A stretch of 64,000 nt of DNA from Anaerolineae bacterium (GTDB taxonomy: Bacteria > Chloroflexota > Anaerolineae > Aggregatilineales > Aggregatilineaceae): the NCBI GenBank assembly GCA_016930015.1, contig JAFGHR010000021.1, forward strand, positions 47,753-111,752, given 5' to 3'. The notes beneath the pieces were generated by a model that saw only the letters and a list, made by a program, of their open reading frames with translations, was not told the origin of the DNA and did not search any database. The position numbers were made by a program, and so were the translations under genes. Of the stretch, positions 27,718-36,399 are shown in pieces (within the stretch, counting starts at the first letter, position 1; each line of letters starts with the position of its first letter).

Positions 27718-27807
27718 ATGGCAAAAAAACCAGATAACAACAAGCCGAACAGTAAAAAAGAAGAAAAAGGCGGAGGCGGGAAGAAGAAGAAAAAGAAAAA
27801 GAAATAA
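27718..27807 (+). CDS. 29-aa Lys-rich peptide ending in eight lysines
   Basis: ATG at 27718 with AGGAGG 7 nt upstream; 29 codons then TAA. The peptide starts MAKKPDNNKPNSKKEEK, has four Gly, then eight Lys at the C-terminus. The codons of the Lys run mix AAA and AAG. The strong SD and the position 34 bp after the acidic-tailed zinc ribbon make it a likely real gene; no homologue family is recognised. The opposite net charges of the two tails suggest, but do not show, that the two products bind each other. Confidence 0.65.
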   Translation: MAKKPDNNKPNSKKEEKGGGGKKKKKKKK

Positions 27808-28139
27808 CCGCCAAACAGCCAATTTAAAAACTGAATAAAAACATGAAGCAGCCTGTCCTGTTTTCCAGGGAGAGGCTGATGTACTTGCATACGTTCCAAT
27901 TTGCGCCAAGTGCAGGAGCCGCTCCGGCTGTTTCAACGGGCTGGATATTATTCATTACTCACCCTTTCGTTTCATCCTACAATCCGGTATACTCCTGCAG
28001 GTAAGTGGCGGCAAAATATCTCAGGTAGATTCCTCATGTGTTCACTACGCGACAACTAACCAATTACGGATCGGGTTCAACATAGTTCTCCCCTTCTAGT
28101 GTTGCCAGCTAATCCTGACAACAGGTGTCAACAAAAGCG

Positions 28140-28148
28140 TGTTATACT
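28140..28148 (+). promoter_or_regulatory. Extended -10 promoter for the ABC exporter
   Basis: TGT then TATACT; no -35 hexamer at 16-18 bp, as is common for extended -10 promoters. Predicted start near 28155, about 60 nt before the first ABC gene. Confidence 0.55.
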
Positions 28149-28159
28149 ACATAAATACG

Positions 28160-28173
28160 CGAACAAACGTTCG
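28160..28173 (+). promoter_or_regulatory. LexA-type operator (CGAAC-N4-GTTCG)
   Basis: CGAACAAACGTTCG is a perfect inverted repeat matching the Gram-positive SOS-box pattern. It lies immediately after the predicted transcription start of the ABC exporter, an ideal place for a repressor. Confidence 0.55.
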
Positions 28174-28214
28174 AGTCCTTATCGGTGTCAGAACCTCCCT
28201 GGGAGTAATAAACT

Positions 28215-30044
28215 ATGACTGCACAACCCGCAGCCAAGAGTGAATTTACCGTCAAAGACACCTACCAATACAACTATCGCACTACCTCATGGTGGATCAT
28301 CTCTCACATCTGGCGCTACAAGTGGCTGGCTATCAGCGCTATCCTATTCAGCGCCATCGACTTTTTGATGTATTCACAAGGACCTGTCCAGGTCGGGCGC
28401 GCGGCTGATGTCATCATGAACGACCCCGGCAGTGACAAGCTGTTAGCCATTACGCTGACCGTGATGGGGGTGCTAACCCTGAGTTCCATCGCGTTCTGGA
28501 GCGGCGGCCTGCTGGCCGAAACGCTCGCGCAGCACATGGAGGCCGATGCCCGGCACGAGTTATACGCGAGTCTGCTGGGCAAAAGCCAGACCTTTCACAA
28601 CCGGCAGCGTGTTGGCGACATCATGGCGCGTGCCACGGATGACGTGCGCCAGCTTAATGCTATGCTCAGTCCCGGCTTGCGTTTTATCTACGAGACCGTC
28701 ATGGGTATCGTGGTGCCGCTGTTGTATATTGCGCTGGTCCGGGTGGACCTGCTGCTGGTTCCAACCGTCTTTGTGCTCGTCTACATCGTGGTGGTGCGCG
28801 ACTACACCCGCCGCCTCAACCCGGTTACACGGCGGCAGCGTGAGCAGTATGGTGTGATGAACGCTGGGCTGGAAGAAGTGATATCCGGCATCGAGATCGT
28901 CAAAGCCAGTGTGCAAGAGCCATATGAGCGCAGCCGGTTCCACCGTAATGCACGCCTGTTCCGCGATCACTTTGTACACCAGGGCCGCCTGGAAGCCATG
29001 TACCTGCCGCTGCTGCTGTTTGCGGTGACATTTGGCCTGACATTTCTGCACTGCATGATCCTGTATGACCGGGGCAGCGTGTCCATTGCCGAGATCATCG
29101 CCGTGATGGGCTTGATGAACGTGCTGCGCTTCCCGGTTTTTATCTCGATCTTCTCGTTCTCGCTGGTACAACTGGGTATCGCCAGCGCCGACCGGCTGTT
29201 AAACATCATCCAGGCCGAAACCGACCTGGACGAGAACGCCGGGGGGTTCAGCCAGTCCATTGAGGGTAACATCACCTTTGATAACATAAGCTTCAGCTAC
29301 AACAAAAACGGTGACGCCCCGGTGCTCAGTGATATCTCGTTTCATATAAACGCCGGGCAAACGGTCGCCATTGTCGGCCAAACCGGGTCCGGCAAAAGCA
29401 CGCTGACTCACCTGATCAACCGGGTCTATGACGCCACAGCCGGACGTATTCTGATCGACGGCGTGGACGTGCGCGAATGGGACCTGACCCAACTGCGATC
29501 ACAGATATCGACCATCGAGCAGGACGTGTTTTTGTTCTCGCGCACGGTGGCCGAAAACATCGCGTTTGGCGCGCCCGGCACCCCGCAAGACCAGATCGAG
29601 CACGCCGCGCGTGAAGCGCAGGCACACGATTTCATCCTGACATTTGAAGATGGTTACGACACCAAAATTGGCGAACGCGGTGTTACCCTGTCGGGCGGCC
29701 AACGGCAGCGGTTGGCGCTGGCACGCGCGTTCCTGAGCAATCCATGCATCCTGATTCTTGATGATTCAACCAGTGCTATCGACAGCGCCACCGAGGATGA
29801 TATCCAGAAAGCGATCCAACGCGCCCAACAGGGCCGGACCACGCTGCTGATCACACACCGGCTGTCACAAATCCGGTGGGCAGACGTGATCCTGGTGCTG
29901 GATCAGGGTCACCTGGTCGCTGCCGGGTCACATGATGACCTGCTGCGGACATCACCGCATTACCGGCGCATTTTTTCCCGTTATGATGTTGATCTTCCGC
30001 CGTTGGAAACCGAGCCGCCACAGGCAAACTTGCAGACCGCCTAG
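28215..30044 (+). CDS. Heterodimeric ABC exporter, subunit with degenerate ATP site
   Basis: Type IV ABC exporter half-transporter, 609 aa: six-helix membrane domain (about 30-320) fused to an ATPase domain (about 345-590). Walker A GQTGSGKST, signature LSGGQRQRLALARAF, Walker B LILDDSTSAID, H-loop ITHRLSQI. The residue after the Walker B Asp, normally the catalytic Glu, is Asp, so the site built from this Walker B is weak or inactive, as in TM287/288-type exporters. Start ATG at 28215 has GGGAG 9 nt upstream. Its partner gene follows 11 bp later. Confidence 0.95.
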   Translation: MTAQPAAKSEFTVKDTYQYNYRTTSWWIISHIWRYKWLAISAILFSAIDFLMYSQGPVQVGRAADVIMNDPGSDKLLAITLTVMGVLTLSSIAFWSGGLLAETLAQHMEADARHELYASLLGKSQTFHNRQRVGDIMARATDDVRQLNAMLSPGLRFIYETVMGIVVPLLYIALVRVDLLLVPTVFVLVYIVVVRDYTRRLNPVTRRQREQYGVMNAGLEEVISGIEIVKASVQEPYERSRFHRNARLFRDHFVHQGRLEAMYLPLLLFAVTFGLTFLHCMILYDRGSVSIAEIIAVMGLMNVLRFPVFISIFSFSLVQLGIASADRLLNIIQAETDLDENAGGFSQSIEGNITFDNISFSYNKNGDAPVLSDISFHINAGQTVAIVGQTGSGKSTLTHLINRVYDATAGRILIDGVDVREWDLTQLRSQISTIEQDVFLFSRTVAENIAFGAPGTPQDQIEHAAREAQAHDFILTFEDGYDTKIGERGVTLSGGQRQRLALARAFLSNPCILILDDSTSAIDSATEDDIQKAIQRAQQGRTTLLITHRLSQIRWADVILVLDQGHLVAAGSHDDLLRTSPHYRRIFSRYDVDLPPLETEPPQANLQTA

Positions 30045-30055
30045 GAGAGGAAAAC

Positions 30056-31876
30056 ATGGGTTTCATAATGGATGGCCTTGACGCCGAAGACTACGATCGC
30101 CAATACAGTGACCGTGCACTGGTCCGTCGCATCGCCAAATACTTCCGGCCCCAGGCTCGCAACATGATCATTGTGGGTGTGATGATCCTGCTTAACTCGC
30201 TGGTCAACACCGGCATCCCGATCTTTATCTCGCGCAGCCTGGATCGACTGCAAGAAAAAACCTCGACGTCACAACTGGCCACGATCACAATCGTGATTAT
30301 TACGCTGGGGGCGCTGGCATGGGTCTTTAATGCGGTGCGCCGGTGGTTATCATCCCGCGCGGTAGGGGACATGGTGCTCGCCCTGCGCGAAGATGCGTTC
30401 GACTCCGTGGTCAGGCGTGACCTGTCATTTTACGATTCGTTTCCATCCGGCAAAATCGTCAGCCGCGTCACGTCCGACACCCAGGCGTTTTCAGATGTTG
30501 TAAACCTGACGATGAACCTGATCAGCGAGGTGCTGCTGGTCGTGCTGTTGGTCGGTTACCTCTTCAGCGTAAGCGTGCGCCTGACACTGATCACGCTGAC
30601 ACTGGCCCCGTTTATCGTGGTCGTGGCGCTGGGATTCCGCACGGTTGCTCGTAAAACGGTCACCCAGTCGCGGCGCATCCTGGCGACGGTCAACACCCAC
30701 ATTCAAGAAAGCGTGAGCGGGATCAGCGTCGCCAAGACGTTCCGCCAGGAACACGCGATCTATGACGAGTTCCTGGATGTAAACCGGCAGTCCTACCGCA
30801 TCAACCTGCGCACGGGATACGTGTTTAACAGCATCTTCCCGCTGTTGAACCTGATCGCCGGGTTCGGCACGGCGGCGATCGTGTATTATGGCGGCGATAC
30901 CGTCCGCGAGGGCGCATTAAGCGCGGGTGAATGGTTCCTGTTTATCCAGGGGCTGCAAATGTTCTGGTTCCCATTGACCAGCATTGCCTCGTTCTGGAGC
31001 CAGTTCCAGATCGGGCTGGCGGCGGGTGAGCGTATTTTTGCCCTGATCGACGCCGAGTCGAAAGTCGTCCAGACCGGCAGCGACCAGCTACGGCTGATCA
31101 TGGGTGATATCGTGTTCGATCACGTGGATTTCAGTTACAAAGAGGGCGAGTCTGTGCTGGAAGATTTCTCGTTGTCGATCCCGACTGGTGAAACGCTGGC
31201 GCTGGTAGGGCACACCGGATCGGGTAAATCAAGTATCGCCCGGTTGGTCGCGCGTTTCTACGAATTCCAGGGCGGCCAGATCACCATTGACGGGCACGAT
31301 ATCCGCAGCCTGGACCTGGAACACTACCGCTCACACCTGGGTATTGTGTCACAGGTGCCGTTTCTGTTTGATGGAACGGTGATGGACAACATCCGCTACG
31401 GCAGCCCGGACGCCACCAACGACGACATCATCAGCGTTGCCAACCAGATCGGCGACGGGGACTGGCTCTACAGCCTGCCGGACGGCCTGCAAACCGAAGT
31501 CGGCGAACGCGGCGGCGGCCTGTCGATGGGCCAGCGGCAGCTTGTCGCACTGGCGCGCGTGATGCTTCAGAACCCGTCGATCTTCATCCTGGACGAAGCA
31601 ACGGCCAACGTGGACCCGCTGACCGAAACGCTGATCCAGGAAGGGCTGGACGTGGTGATGAAGCGGCGCACATCGATCATCATCGCGCACCGTTTATCCA
31701 CGATCAAAAACGCCGACCGGATCATCGTTTTGAGGGAGGGCACGATCATCGAGGAAGGCAGTCACGACTCCCTGCTGGCGCAAGGCGGGCACTATGCCGA
31801 CCTGTATAATACCTATTTCCGGCATCAAAGCCTGGAGTACATCGAGGAAGCACGCCGGATCGCCACCCTGGCATAA
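30056..31876 (+). CDS. Heterodimeric ABC exporter, catalytic subunit
   Basis: Second half-transporter, 606 aa: membrane domain then ATPase domain with Walker A GHTGSGKSS, signature LSMGQRQLVALARV, Walker B FILDEATANVD (normal catalytic Glu) and IAHRLSTI. The altered signature (LSMGQ) would pair with the partner's degenerate Walker B, and the partner's standard LSGGQ with this intact Walker B; this is the one-active-site arrangement of heterodimeric exporters. GAGAGG upstream of the ATG. Substrate (drug, lipid or peptide) unknown. Confidence 0.95.
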   Translation: MGFIMDGLDAEDYDRQYSDRALVRRIAKYFRPQARNMIIVGVMILLNSLVNTGIPIFISRSLDRLQEKTSTSQLATITIVIITLGALAWVFNAVRRWLSSRAVGDMVLALREDAFDSVVRRDLSFYDSFPSGKIVSRVTSDTQAFSDVVNLTMNLISEVLLVVLLVGYLFSVSVRLTLITLTLAPFIVVVALGFRTVARKTVTQSRRILATVNTHIQESVSGISVAKTFRQEHAIYDEFLDVNRQSYRINLRTGYVFNSIFPLLNLIAGFGTAAIVYYGGDTVREGALSAGEWFLFIQGLQMFWFPLTSIASFWSQFQIGLAAGERIFALIDAESKVVQTGSDQLRLIMGDIVFDHVDFSYKEGESVLEDFSLSIPTGETLALVGHTGSGKSSIARLVARFYEFQGGQITIDGHDIRSLDLEHYRSHLGIVSQVPFLFDGTVMDNIRYGSPDATNDDIISVANQIGDGDWLYSLPDGLQTEVGERGGGLSMGQRQLVALARVMLQNPSIFILDEATANVDPLTETLIQEGLDVVMKRRTSIIIAHRLSTIKNADRIIVLREGTIIEEGSHDSLLAQGGHYADLYNTYFRHQSLEYIEEARRIATLA

Positions 31877-31888
31877 ACCATGATCACG

Positions 31889-31922
31889 CGAGGGCGCAGA
31901 TCATCCTGCGCCCTCGTTTTTG
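31889..31922 (+). terminator. Rho-independent terminator after the ABC exporter
   Basis: Perfect 11-bp stem CGAGGGCGCAG / CTGCGCCCTCG, 6-nt loop, then TTTTTG. Confidence 0.9.
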
Positions 31923-32564
31923 TTAGTCCTCGTCGCCATACAGGATCACGATAAATCGTTTAGGACCGTGCACCCCAATCGCCATCACCTGCTCGATGTC
32001 GGCGGTTTTGCTGGGCCCGCTGATGAGCGTGATCATCGCCGGGGGCGGCGTGCTGCGCCCGGCGGTCCAGGTGAACAGATCGGCGGTCAGGCGCGAAACA
32101 GGCACCAGCGCGATATGCACGGACACCAGCAGCGTAACTAACCGGCTGCGGCCCGGCCCGCTGGTCACCACCAGCGTACCGGTTTCGGCCAGGGCGGCAT
32201 CGGCGCTGCTCAAGCCAACGTCGGCAGCCGCGCAAAACGCCCGCAGATCGCCTGCGCTGCGCCCTGCAACATGCCATTCGATATCCGGCCAGCGTGCGGC
32301 CATGTCCACACCAGAAAATGGCGGCTCGTCGTTCACGACCACACGCCCGGCCCCGATCTCGGCCAGCAGATCACCCAGCCGGGCGAACGCTGCTTCCAAC
32401 GATGGAACAACACACGCCTCGCCGTGCACCGCTGCCAGCGAATCGACAAAGCGGCGGCTCAAGTCGTCAAACTGGCGGCGCGACCTCCACGCGGGGGGAT
32501 GATCCCCAGCCGCGCGTGCCCGCTGTTTCGACCGCTTCAGGATATCATCGCGTGCCGTGATCAT
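31923..32564 (-). CDS. lutC: Lactate utilization protein C (LUD domain)
   Basis: 213 aa LUD-domain protein of the LutABC L-lactate oxidase complex, which oxidises L-lactate to pyruvate in the cytoplasm. The LUD core shows VGLSSADAALAETGTLVV and SRLVTLLVSVHIALVP. Its ATG overlaps the lutB stop as ATGA. It is last in the lutA-lutB-lutC order. The N-terminal 50 residues are basic and Arg-rich. Confidence 0.9.
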   Translation of the reverse strand: MITARDDILKRSKQRARAAGDHPPAWRSRRQFDDLSRRFVDSLAAVHGEACVVPSLEAAFARLGDLLAEIGAGRVVVNDEPPFSGVDMAARWPDIEWHVAGRSAGDLRAFCAAADVGLSSADAALAETGTLVVTSGPGRSRLVTLLVSVHIALVPVSRLTADLFTWTAGRSTPPPAMITLISGPSKTADIEQVMAIGVHGPKRFIVILYGDED

Positions 32565-33973
32565 AGCTGGCCGTCCTTGATCTCATTCCACATCGAGCGA
32601 AACGAACGTTTCGCCAGCGCAGGGAGCTGCCGCTCACCTGCCGGATTCAAACGCCGGGGCAAGCGCAGCAATCCACCGCGCGCCAGGGGCCGCTGGAAGA
32701 TTCGTCCCAGCCCGGTCAGCGCCCGGTACAGGCGCGGGTGCCGGAGCACGAACGCCACCGCGTTTTCGAGCAAGCGTTCCTGCGGGGTGAGCATGTGCTC
32801 GCGGACTTCCTCGGCGCGCAGCTTGAGCAGCAGGCGTGGCAGGTCGATCCGGGCCGGGCACACGTCCAGGCACGCGCCGCATAACGAACTGGCATGCGGC
32901 AGCGCCTCGTTTTCTGCCAGCCCGTATAACAACGGCATCAGCACCGCGCCCACCGGCCCGCTGTAGGGCACGCCGTAGCTGTGCCCGCCGACTTCCTGGT
33001 ATACCGGGCAGGCGTTCAGGCACGCCCCACAGCGGATACACTGCAAAATCTCGTCGTAGTCCGAGCCAACCAAATCAGCCCGCCCATTGTCCAGCAGCAC
33101 AATATACACCTCGCGCGGACCGTCGGGATCACCGTCACGGGCCGGGCCGGTAATGGCCGTGGTGTAACATGACATCGGCTGGCCGGTCGAACTGCGCGCC
33201 AGCAGCGCCAGCCAGACGGCGGCATCATCCCATGTCGGCGCGATCTTTTCTATGCCCATAATCGCGATGTGTACCGGCGGCGCGCTGGTCACCAGGCGCC
33301 CGTTGCCTTCATTGGTCACCAGGACCACGCTACCGGTTTCGGCTACGCCGATGTTAGCGCCGGAAATGCCGATATCAGCTGCCAAAAACTGCTCGCGTAA
33401 CAAACGCCGGGCTTCCGCCGTCAGCATGGGGATATCGTCCGGCGGCAGGGTGCGCCCGACCTCGCGGCTGAACAACTCCGCGACCTGTTCGCGCGTTTTG
33501 TGCAGCGCCGGGCCGATGATGTGCGACGGCGGCTCTCCGGCCAGTTGGATGATCCATTCGCCGAGATCGGTTTCAACAGGCGTGATCCCGGCGTTTTGTA
33601 ACTCGGCGTTGAGGTGAATTTCCTCAGTCGCCATCGATTTTGACTTGACCGCCAGCTTGGCCCCGTGCTGTTGGGCGATATCGAGCACAAAACGGTTGGC
33701 TTCGGCGGCATCGCGTGCCCAATACACGTGTGATCCCGCCGCGCGCGCCTGCTGCTCGAACATTTCCAGGTGATCGGCCAGCCGCGCCAGCGTAGCCGAC
33801 CGGATCGCTTTGAGCTGGTCGCGCAGCCCGTCCACGTCCGGCAGGTCGGCCAGGGCTTTCACGCGCCCGGTCCGAAACGTCAGCGTGGCCCCGTCGATGG
33901 CGCTCTGTAAACGTACATCAGCGATAGCTCGCGCCGCGCTGGTCCGGAAATCCTTAAACGATACACTGCTCAC
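32561..33973 (-). CDS. lutB: Lactate utilization iron-sulfur protein B
   Basis: 470 aa. N-terminal LUD domain (VKSKSMATEEIHLNAEL, then ADIGISGANIGVAETGSVVL) followed by two ferredoxin-like 4Fe-4S motifs: CIRCGACLNACPVY and CGACLDVCP. The GTG start at 33973 overlaps the lutA stop as GTGA and is preferred over a much longer frame that would read through most of lutA. Both cluster motifs are complete (CxxCxxCxxxCP type, the second shorter, CxxC-x3-CP, with its first Cys at LCGAC). Confidence 0.92.
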   Translation of the reverse strand: MSSVSFKDFRTSAARAIADVRLQSAIDGATLTFRTGRVKALADLPDVDGLRDQLKAIRSATLARLADHLEMFEQQARAAGSHVYWARDAAEANRFVLDIAQQHGAKLAVKSKSMATEEIHLNAELQNAGITPVETDLGEWIIQLAGEPPSHIIGPALHKTREQVAELFSREVGRTLPPDDIPMLTAEARRLLREQFLAADIGISGANIGVAETGSVVLVTNEGNGRLVTSAPPVHIAIMGIEKIAPTWDDAAVWLALLARSSTGQPMSCYTTAITGPARDGDPDGPREVYIVLLDNGRADLVGSDYDEILQCIRCGACLNACPVYQEVGGHSYGVPYSGPVGAVLMPLLYGLAENEALPHASSLCGACLDVCPARIDLPRLLLKLRAEEVREHMLTPQERLLENAVAFVLRHPRLYRALTGLGRIFQRPLARGGLLRLPRRLNPAGERQLPALAKRSFRSMWNEIKDGQL

Positions 33974-34701
33974 CGTGTGATCGCCTCCAATACCGTCGCT
34001 AAATGTTCTATCCGCACGCCCGTGCCCTCTACCAGCCCGCGCATTTGCATCAAGCAGCCCGGATCGGCGCTCACCAGCACGTCCGATTCGACCGCTGCCG
34101 CACGCCGTAATTTTTCCGCCGTCATCGCGTTCGAGACTTCCGGCATACGCACACAAAACAAGCCGCCAAACCCGCAGCAGCGATCCGGCTCGTCCATCTC
34201 GACCAGCGTGCAGCCCGCCGCCGTGAGCAGCGTACGCGGCTCGTCGTGCAGGTGCAGCATCCGGTTCATGTGGCACGAATCGTGATAGGTCACGCGCGGG
34301 GCGTTGGCATTTGGCTCCGGCAGCCACTGCGCGCGATGCACTAAAAACGCGCTGAGTTCGAATGTTTTTGCGGCTAAATCAACGGCGCGGCGCTGCCAGT
34401 CCGGCCAGCGGGCCAGCAGGCGCGGGTATTCCTCGCGGATCATCGAGGTACACGAGCCGCCGGGCACGACCACCGCCGCATAAGGTTCAAACAACATTAT
34501 GGTTCGCCGGGCAAGCTGCGCCGCTTGATCGTGAAACCCGCTGTTATAAAACGGCTGTCCACAGCACGTCTGGCCGGTGGGAAAATCGACCGTATACCCG
34601 GCCCGGCGCAGCAGCTTGACCGCCGCGATCCCCACGTCCGGCATGATCTGATCGACCAGGCAGGTTACCATGAGCGCGATCGGGGTTGATTTGTCTCCCA
34701 T
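33970..34701 (-). CDS. lutA: Lactate utilization protein A (CCG-domain oxidoreductase)
   Basis: 243 aa with two CCG-type cysteine-rich domains as in glycolate oxidase GlcF and heterodisulfide reductase: GQTCCGQPFYNSGF and, in the second half, DRCCGFGGLF. The middle GGSCTSMIREEYP is also typical. It heads the lutABC operon (GTGA overlap with lutB). A GGACAGGAT sequence lies before the ATG. A short open frame of 28 codons lies just upstream. Confidence 0.93.
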   Translation of the reverse strand: MGDKSTPIALMVTCLVDQIMPDVGIAAVKLLRRAGYTVDFPTGQTCCGQPFYNSGFHDQAAQLARRTIMLFEPYAAVVVPGGSCTSMIREEYPRLLARWPDWQRRAVDLAAKTFELSAFLVHRAQWLPEPNANAPRVTYHDSCHMNRMLHLHDEPRTLLTAAGCTLVEMDEPDRCCGFGGLFCVRMPEVSNAMTAEKLRRAAAVESDVLVSADPGCLMQMRGLVEGTGVRIEHLATVLEAITR

Positions 34702-34717
34702 AATTATCCTGTCCTGG

Positions 34718-34804
34718 TTATAGCAGGCCCGCCGCGCGACAGATCACCAACACGGCGGCGGCGCTGCCAGGGCCAGGAATCGCAAAACCGAATGTTTTCG
34801 TCAT
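34718..34804 (-). CDS. Possible 28-codon small frame upstream of lutA
   Basis: ATG at 34804 to TAA at 34718; begins MTKTFGFAIPGPGS and ends LLVICRAAGLL-like hydrophobic text. It lies between the MFS gene and lutA with a TATACT about 30 bp upstream, but has no good SD. It could be a leader, a remnant of a longer gene or chance. Confidence 0.25.
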   Translation of the reverse strand: MTKTFGFAIPGPGSAAAVLVICRAAGLL

Positions 34805-34843
34805 GCAGTATCACTTTCAATAAACGTCACACACCAGTATAAG

Positions 34844-36040
34844 TTATTCCTGCCGGACGAACACGACCAGCACCACCAGCGCCACTACGTTAAACGCAGC
34901 AGCGGCGGCACCATTTGCCAGCAAACCCACGTCAAACAGCGGCGGCCCGATCAACGCGGCCACCATACGCCCGGCAGAAAACGCGGCCACGTTGCCCGCC
35001 AGCAGCGTGGCACGCGCGTCCGGGGCCAGCTCGGTCATGAGCGGGATCAGGCTGACCAGCGCAAACTCAAACGTGATGTAAAACAAAAACAGGCCGACCA
35101 GCGCCGCCGCGATGCTCACGCCGATCACGGGCAGCAACACACACGCCAGCGCATTGAGCGCCACGCCCCCCGCCACCGCGCGCCGCTTGCCCAGGCGATC
35201 CACGATCCCCGCCACCAGCCCTTCACCACTCAGTTCGGCCACGCCGATCACCATCGAGGCGGCACCCAGCGCGGCCACTTCCAGCGCAAACGTATCTTCC
35301 ATCCACGCGCCGTAGACGATCCCGATCGTTTCGTTCGCCATGCACATCAAAAAACCGACCGCCAGCCCGGCCAGCGCCGCCGGATGCGCCAGCACGATCC
35401 GGACGCCGTTCACCAGCGAGGGACGCTCAGCCGGGCGCACGGCTTCAGGCGGCACAACCCGCCACACTACGAGCGCCGCGACCACCGCTAACCCCGCCAG
35501 CCAGGAAAACGGCGCATACCAGCGGTCGGTGCGGTCGATCAACCAGCCGATCATGGGCATACCCAGCAGAAACGCCCCGGACCAGCTCATTTCGGTGATC
35601 GCAATCGCCATGCCGCGCCGCGCGTAACGCACGTGATCACCCACGTAGGCGTACAGCGCCGGGTCTAAAACGAGCTTGCCTATGCCCATGATCAGCAGCG
35701 CGGCAAACAGCACCGTGTAGCTCGGCCACACGGCGATCAGCAGCATGCTGCCAACAAAACACGCCAGCCCGAACAGCATCGCCGTCCGGTGTCCCTGCCT
35801 GTCGGCGAGCGATCCGAACACCGGGCTGATCAGCCCCAGGCTGGAGCGCGCCGTCACCGCCAGCGCGACGGCTTCCAGTTCCACGCCCAGCCCGCGCGCG
35901 ATCACCGGCAGAAACGGGTAAACCATGCGGTAGCCCGTGTTGGTGATCATACGCGTGACAAGGAATGTGCCTAACTGAAGCGCCATCGCCGGGGTGTGTG
36001 TCCGACGCAGCAGGAAGCCGGTTTGCGGGTATTTTTCCAA
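34844..36040 (-). CDS. MFS transporter
   Basis: Twelve-helix major facilitator protein, up to 398 aa. Typical motif A is in the first loop (FGSLADRQGHRTAMLFG) and a repeat of it in the second half (VDRLGKRRAVAGG). The listed start is a TTG at 36040; the ATG at 35986 (MALQLGTFLVTRM) is an equally good or better start because it leads straight into helix 1. It precedes lutABC on the same strand with a 142-bp gap, so lactate or another organic acid is a possible but unproven substrate. Confidence 0.88.
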   Translation of the reverse strand: MEKYPQTGFLLRRTHTPAMALQLGTFLVTRMITNTGYRMVYPFLPVIARGLGVELEAVALAVTARSSLGLISPVFGSLADRQGHRTAMLFGLACFVGSMLLIAVWPSYTVLFAALLIMGIGKLVLDPALYAYVGDHVRYARRGMAIAITEMSWSGAFLLGMPMIGWLIDRTDRWYAPFSWLAGLAVVAALVVWRVVPPEAVRPAERPSLVNGVRIVLAHPAALAGLAVGFLMCMANETIGIVYGAWMEDTFALEVAALGAASMVIGVAELSGEGLVAGIVDRLGKRRAVAGGVALNALACVLLPVIGVSIAAALVGLFLFYITFEFALVSLIPLMTELAPDARATLLAGNVAAFSAGRMVAALIGPPLFDVGLLANGAAAAAFNVVALVVLVVFVRQE

Positions 36041-36399
36041 GGGTTTTCTAACTCGAAACTAATGGAGGATGCCCATTCCCCATTGGCAAGATCACAGTCG
36101 GACGCCACCTATTGTACTCTGCCGCCCGGACGTGCTCAACCTGCGCGCAGGTACGGGCTATCGCTTCAGATGGCCAACTATGCGTTTTGCGCGTCGCCGC
36201 GCAACACTGTGCGACACCGTGTGTCGCCTTCCCCCTAATCCCCCTTCCAGCCAAGCTGGACGGGGGACTTTACAAGCGCGCCCGCTGGTTTTTCCCCTCC
36301 ATGACTTTGTCGGGGAGGGGACACCGGGCGTTAGCCCGGAGGGGTGGGGCGTTTTGATTTTGAGGCATTTACCCCTGTGAGCAGGTGCGGGGAGTCAGA
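36041..36399. repeat. Gene-free stretch with three hairpins in a row, possible dispersed repeat
   Basis: No gene seen. Three consecutive hairpins: CCCCC-T-TCCAGC / GCTGGA-C-GGGGG (36240-36266), CCCCTCC / GGAGGGG (36294-36320), and CCGGGC-GTTA-GCCCGG (36324-36339), followed by GAGGGGTGGGGCGTTTT. The G/C-homopolymer style differs from the flanking genes and resembles dispersed palindromic elements in other genomes; copy number cannot be checked here. Confidence 0.4.

Larger units (their letters stand above)
27808..28214. other. Intergenic region with a hairpin, inverted repeat, promoter and LexA-type box
   Basis: About 400 bp without a gene. Near 27846-27878 CAGCCT/AGGCTG with inner CCTG/CAGG can form a hairpin, but no T-run follows. 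A TGACA-ACAGG-TGTCA inverted repeat is at 28116-28130. The promoter and LexA-type box upstream of the ABC exporter are listed separately. Confidence 0.5.

Noticed and set aside
33974..34327. N-terminal extension of lutB through lutA
   Set aside because: The GTG at 33973 with a GTGA overlap is the usual coupled start; the extension has no LUD-family text.
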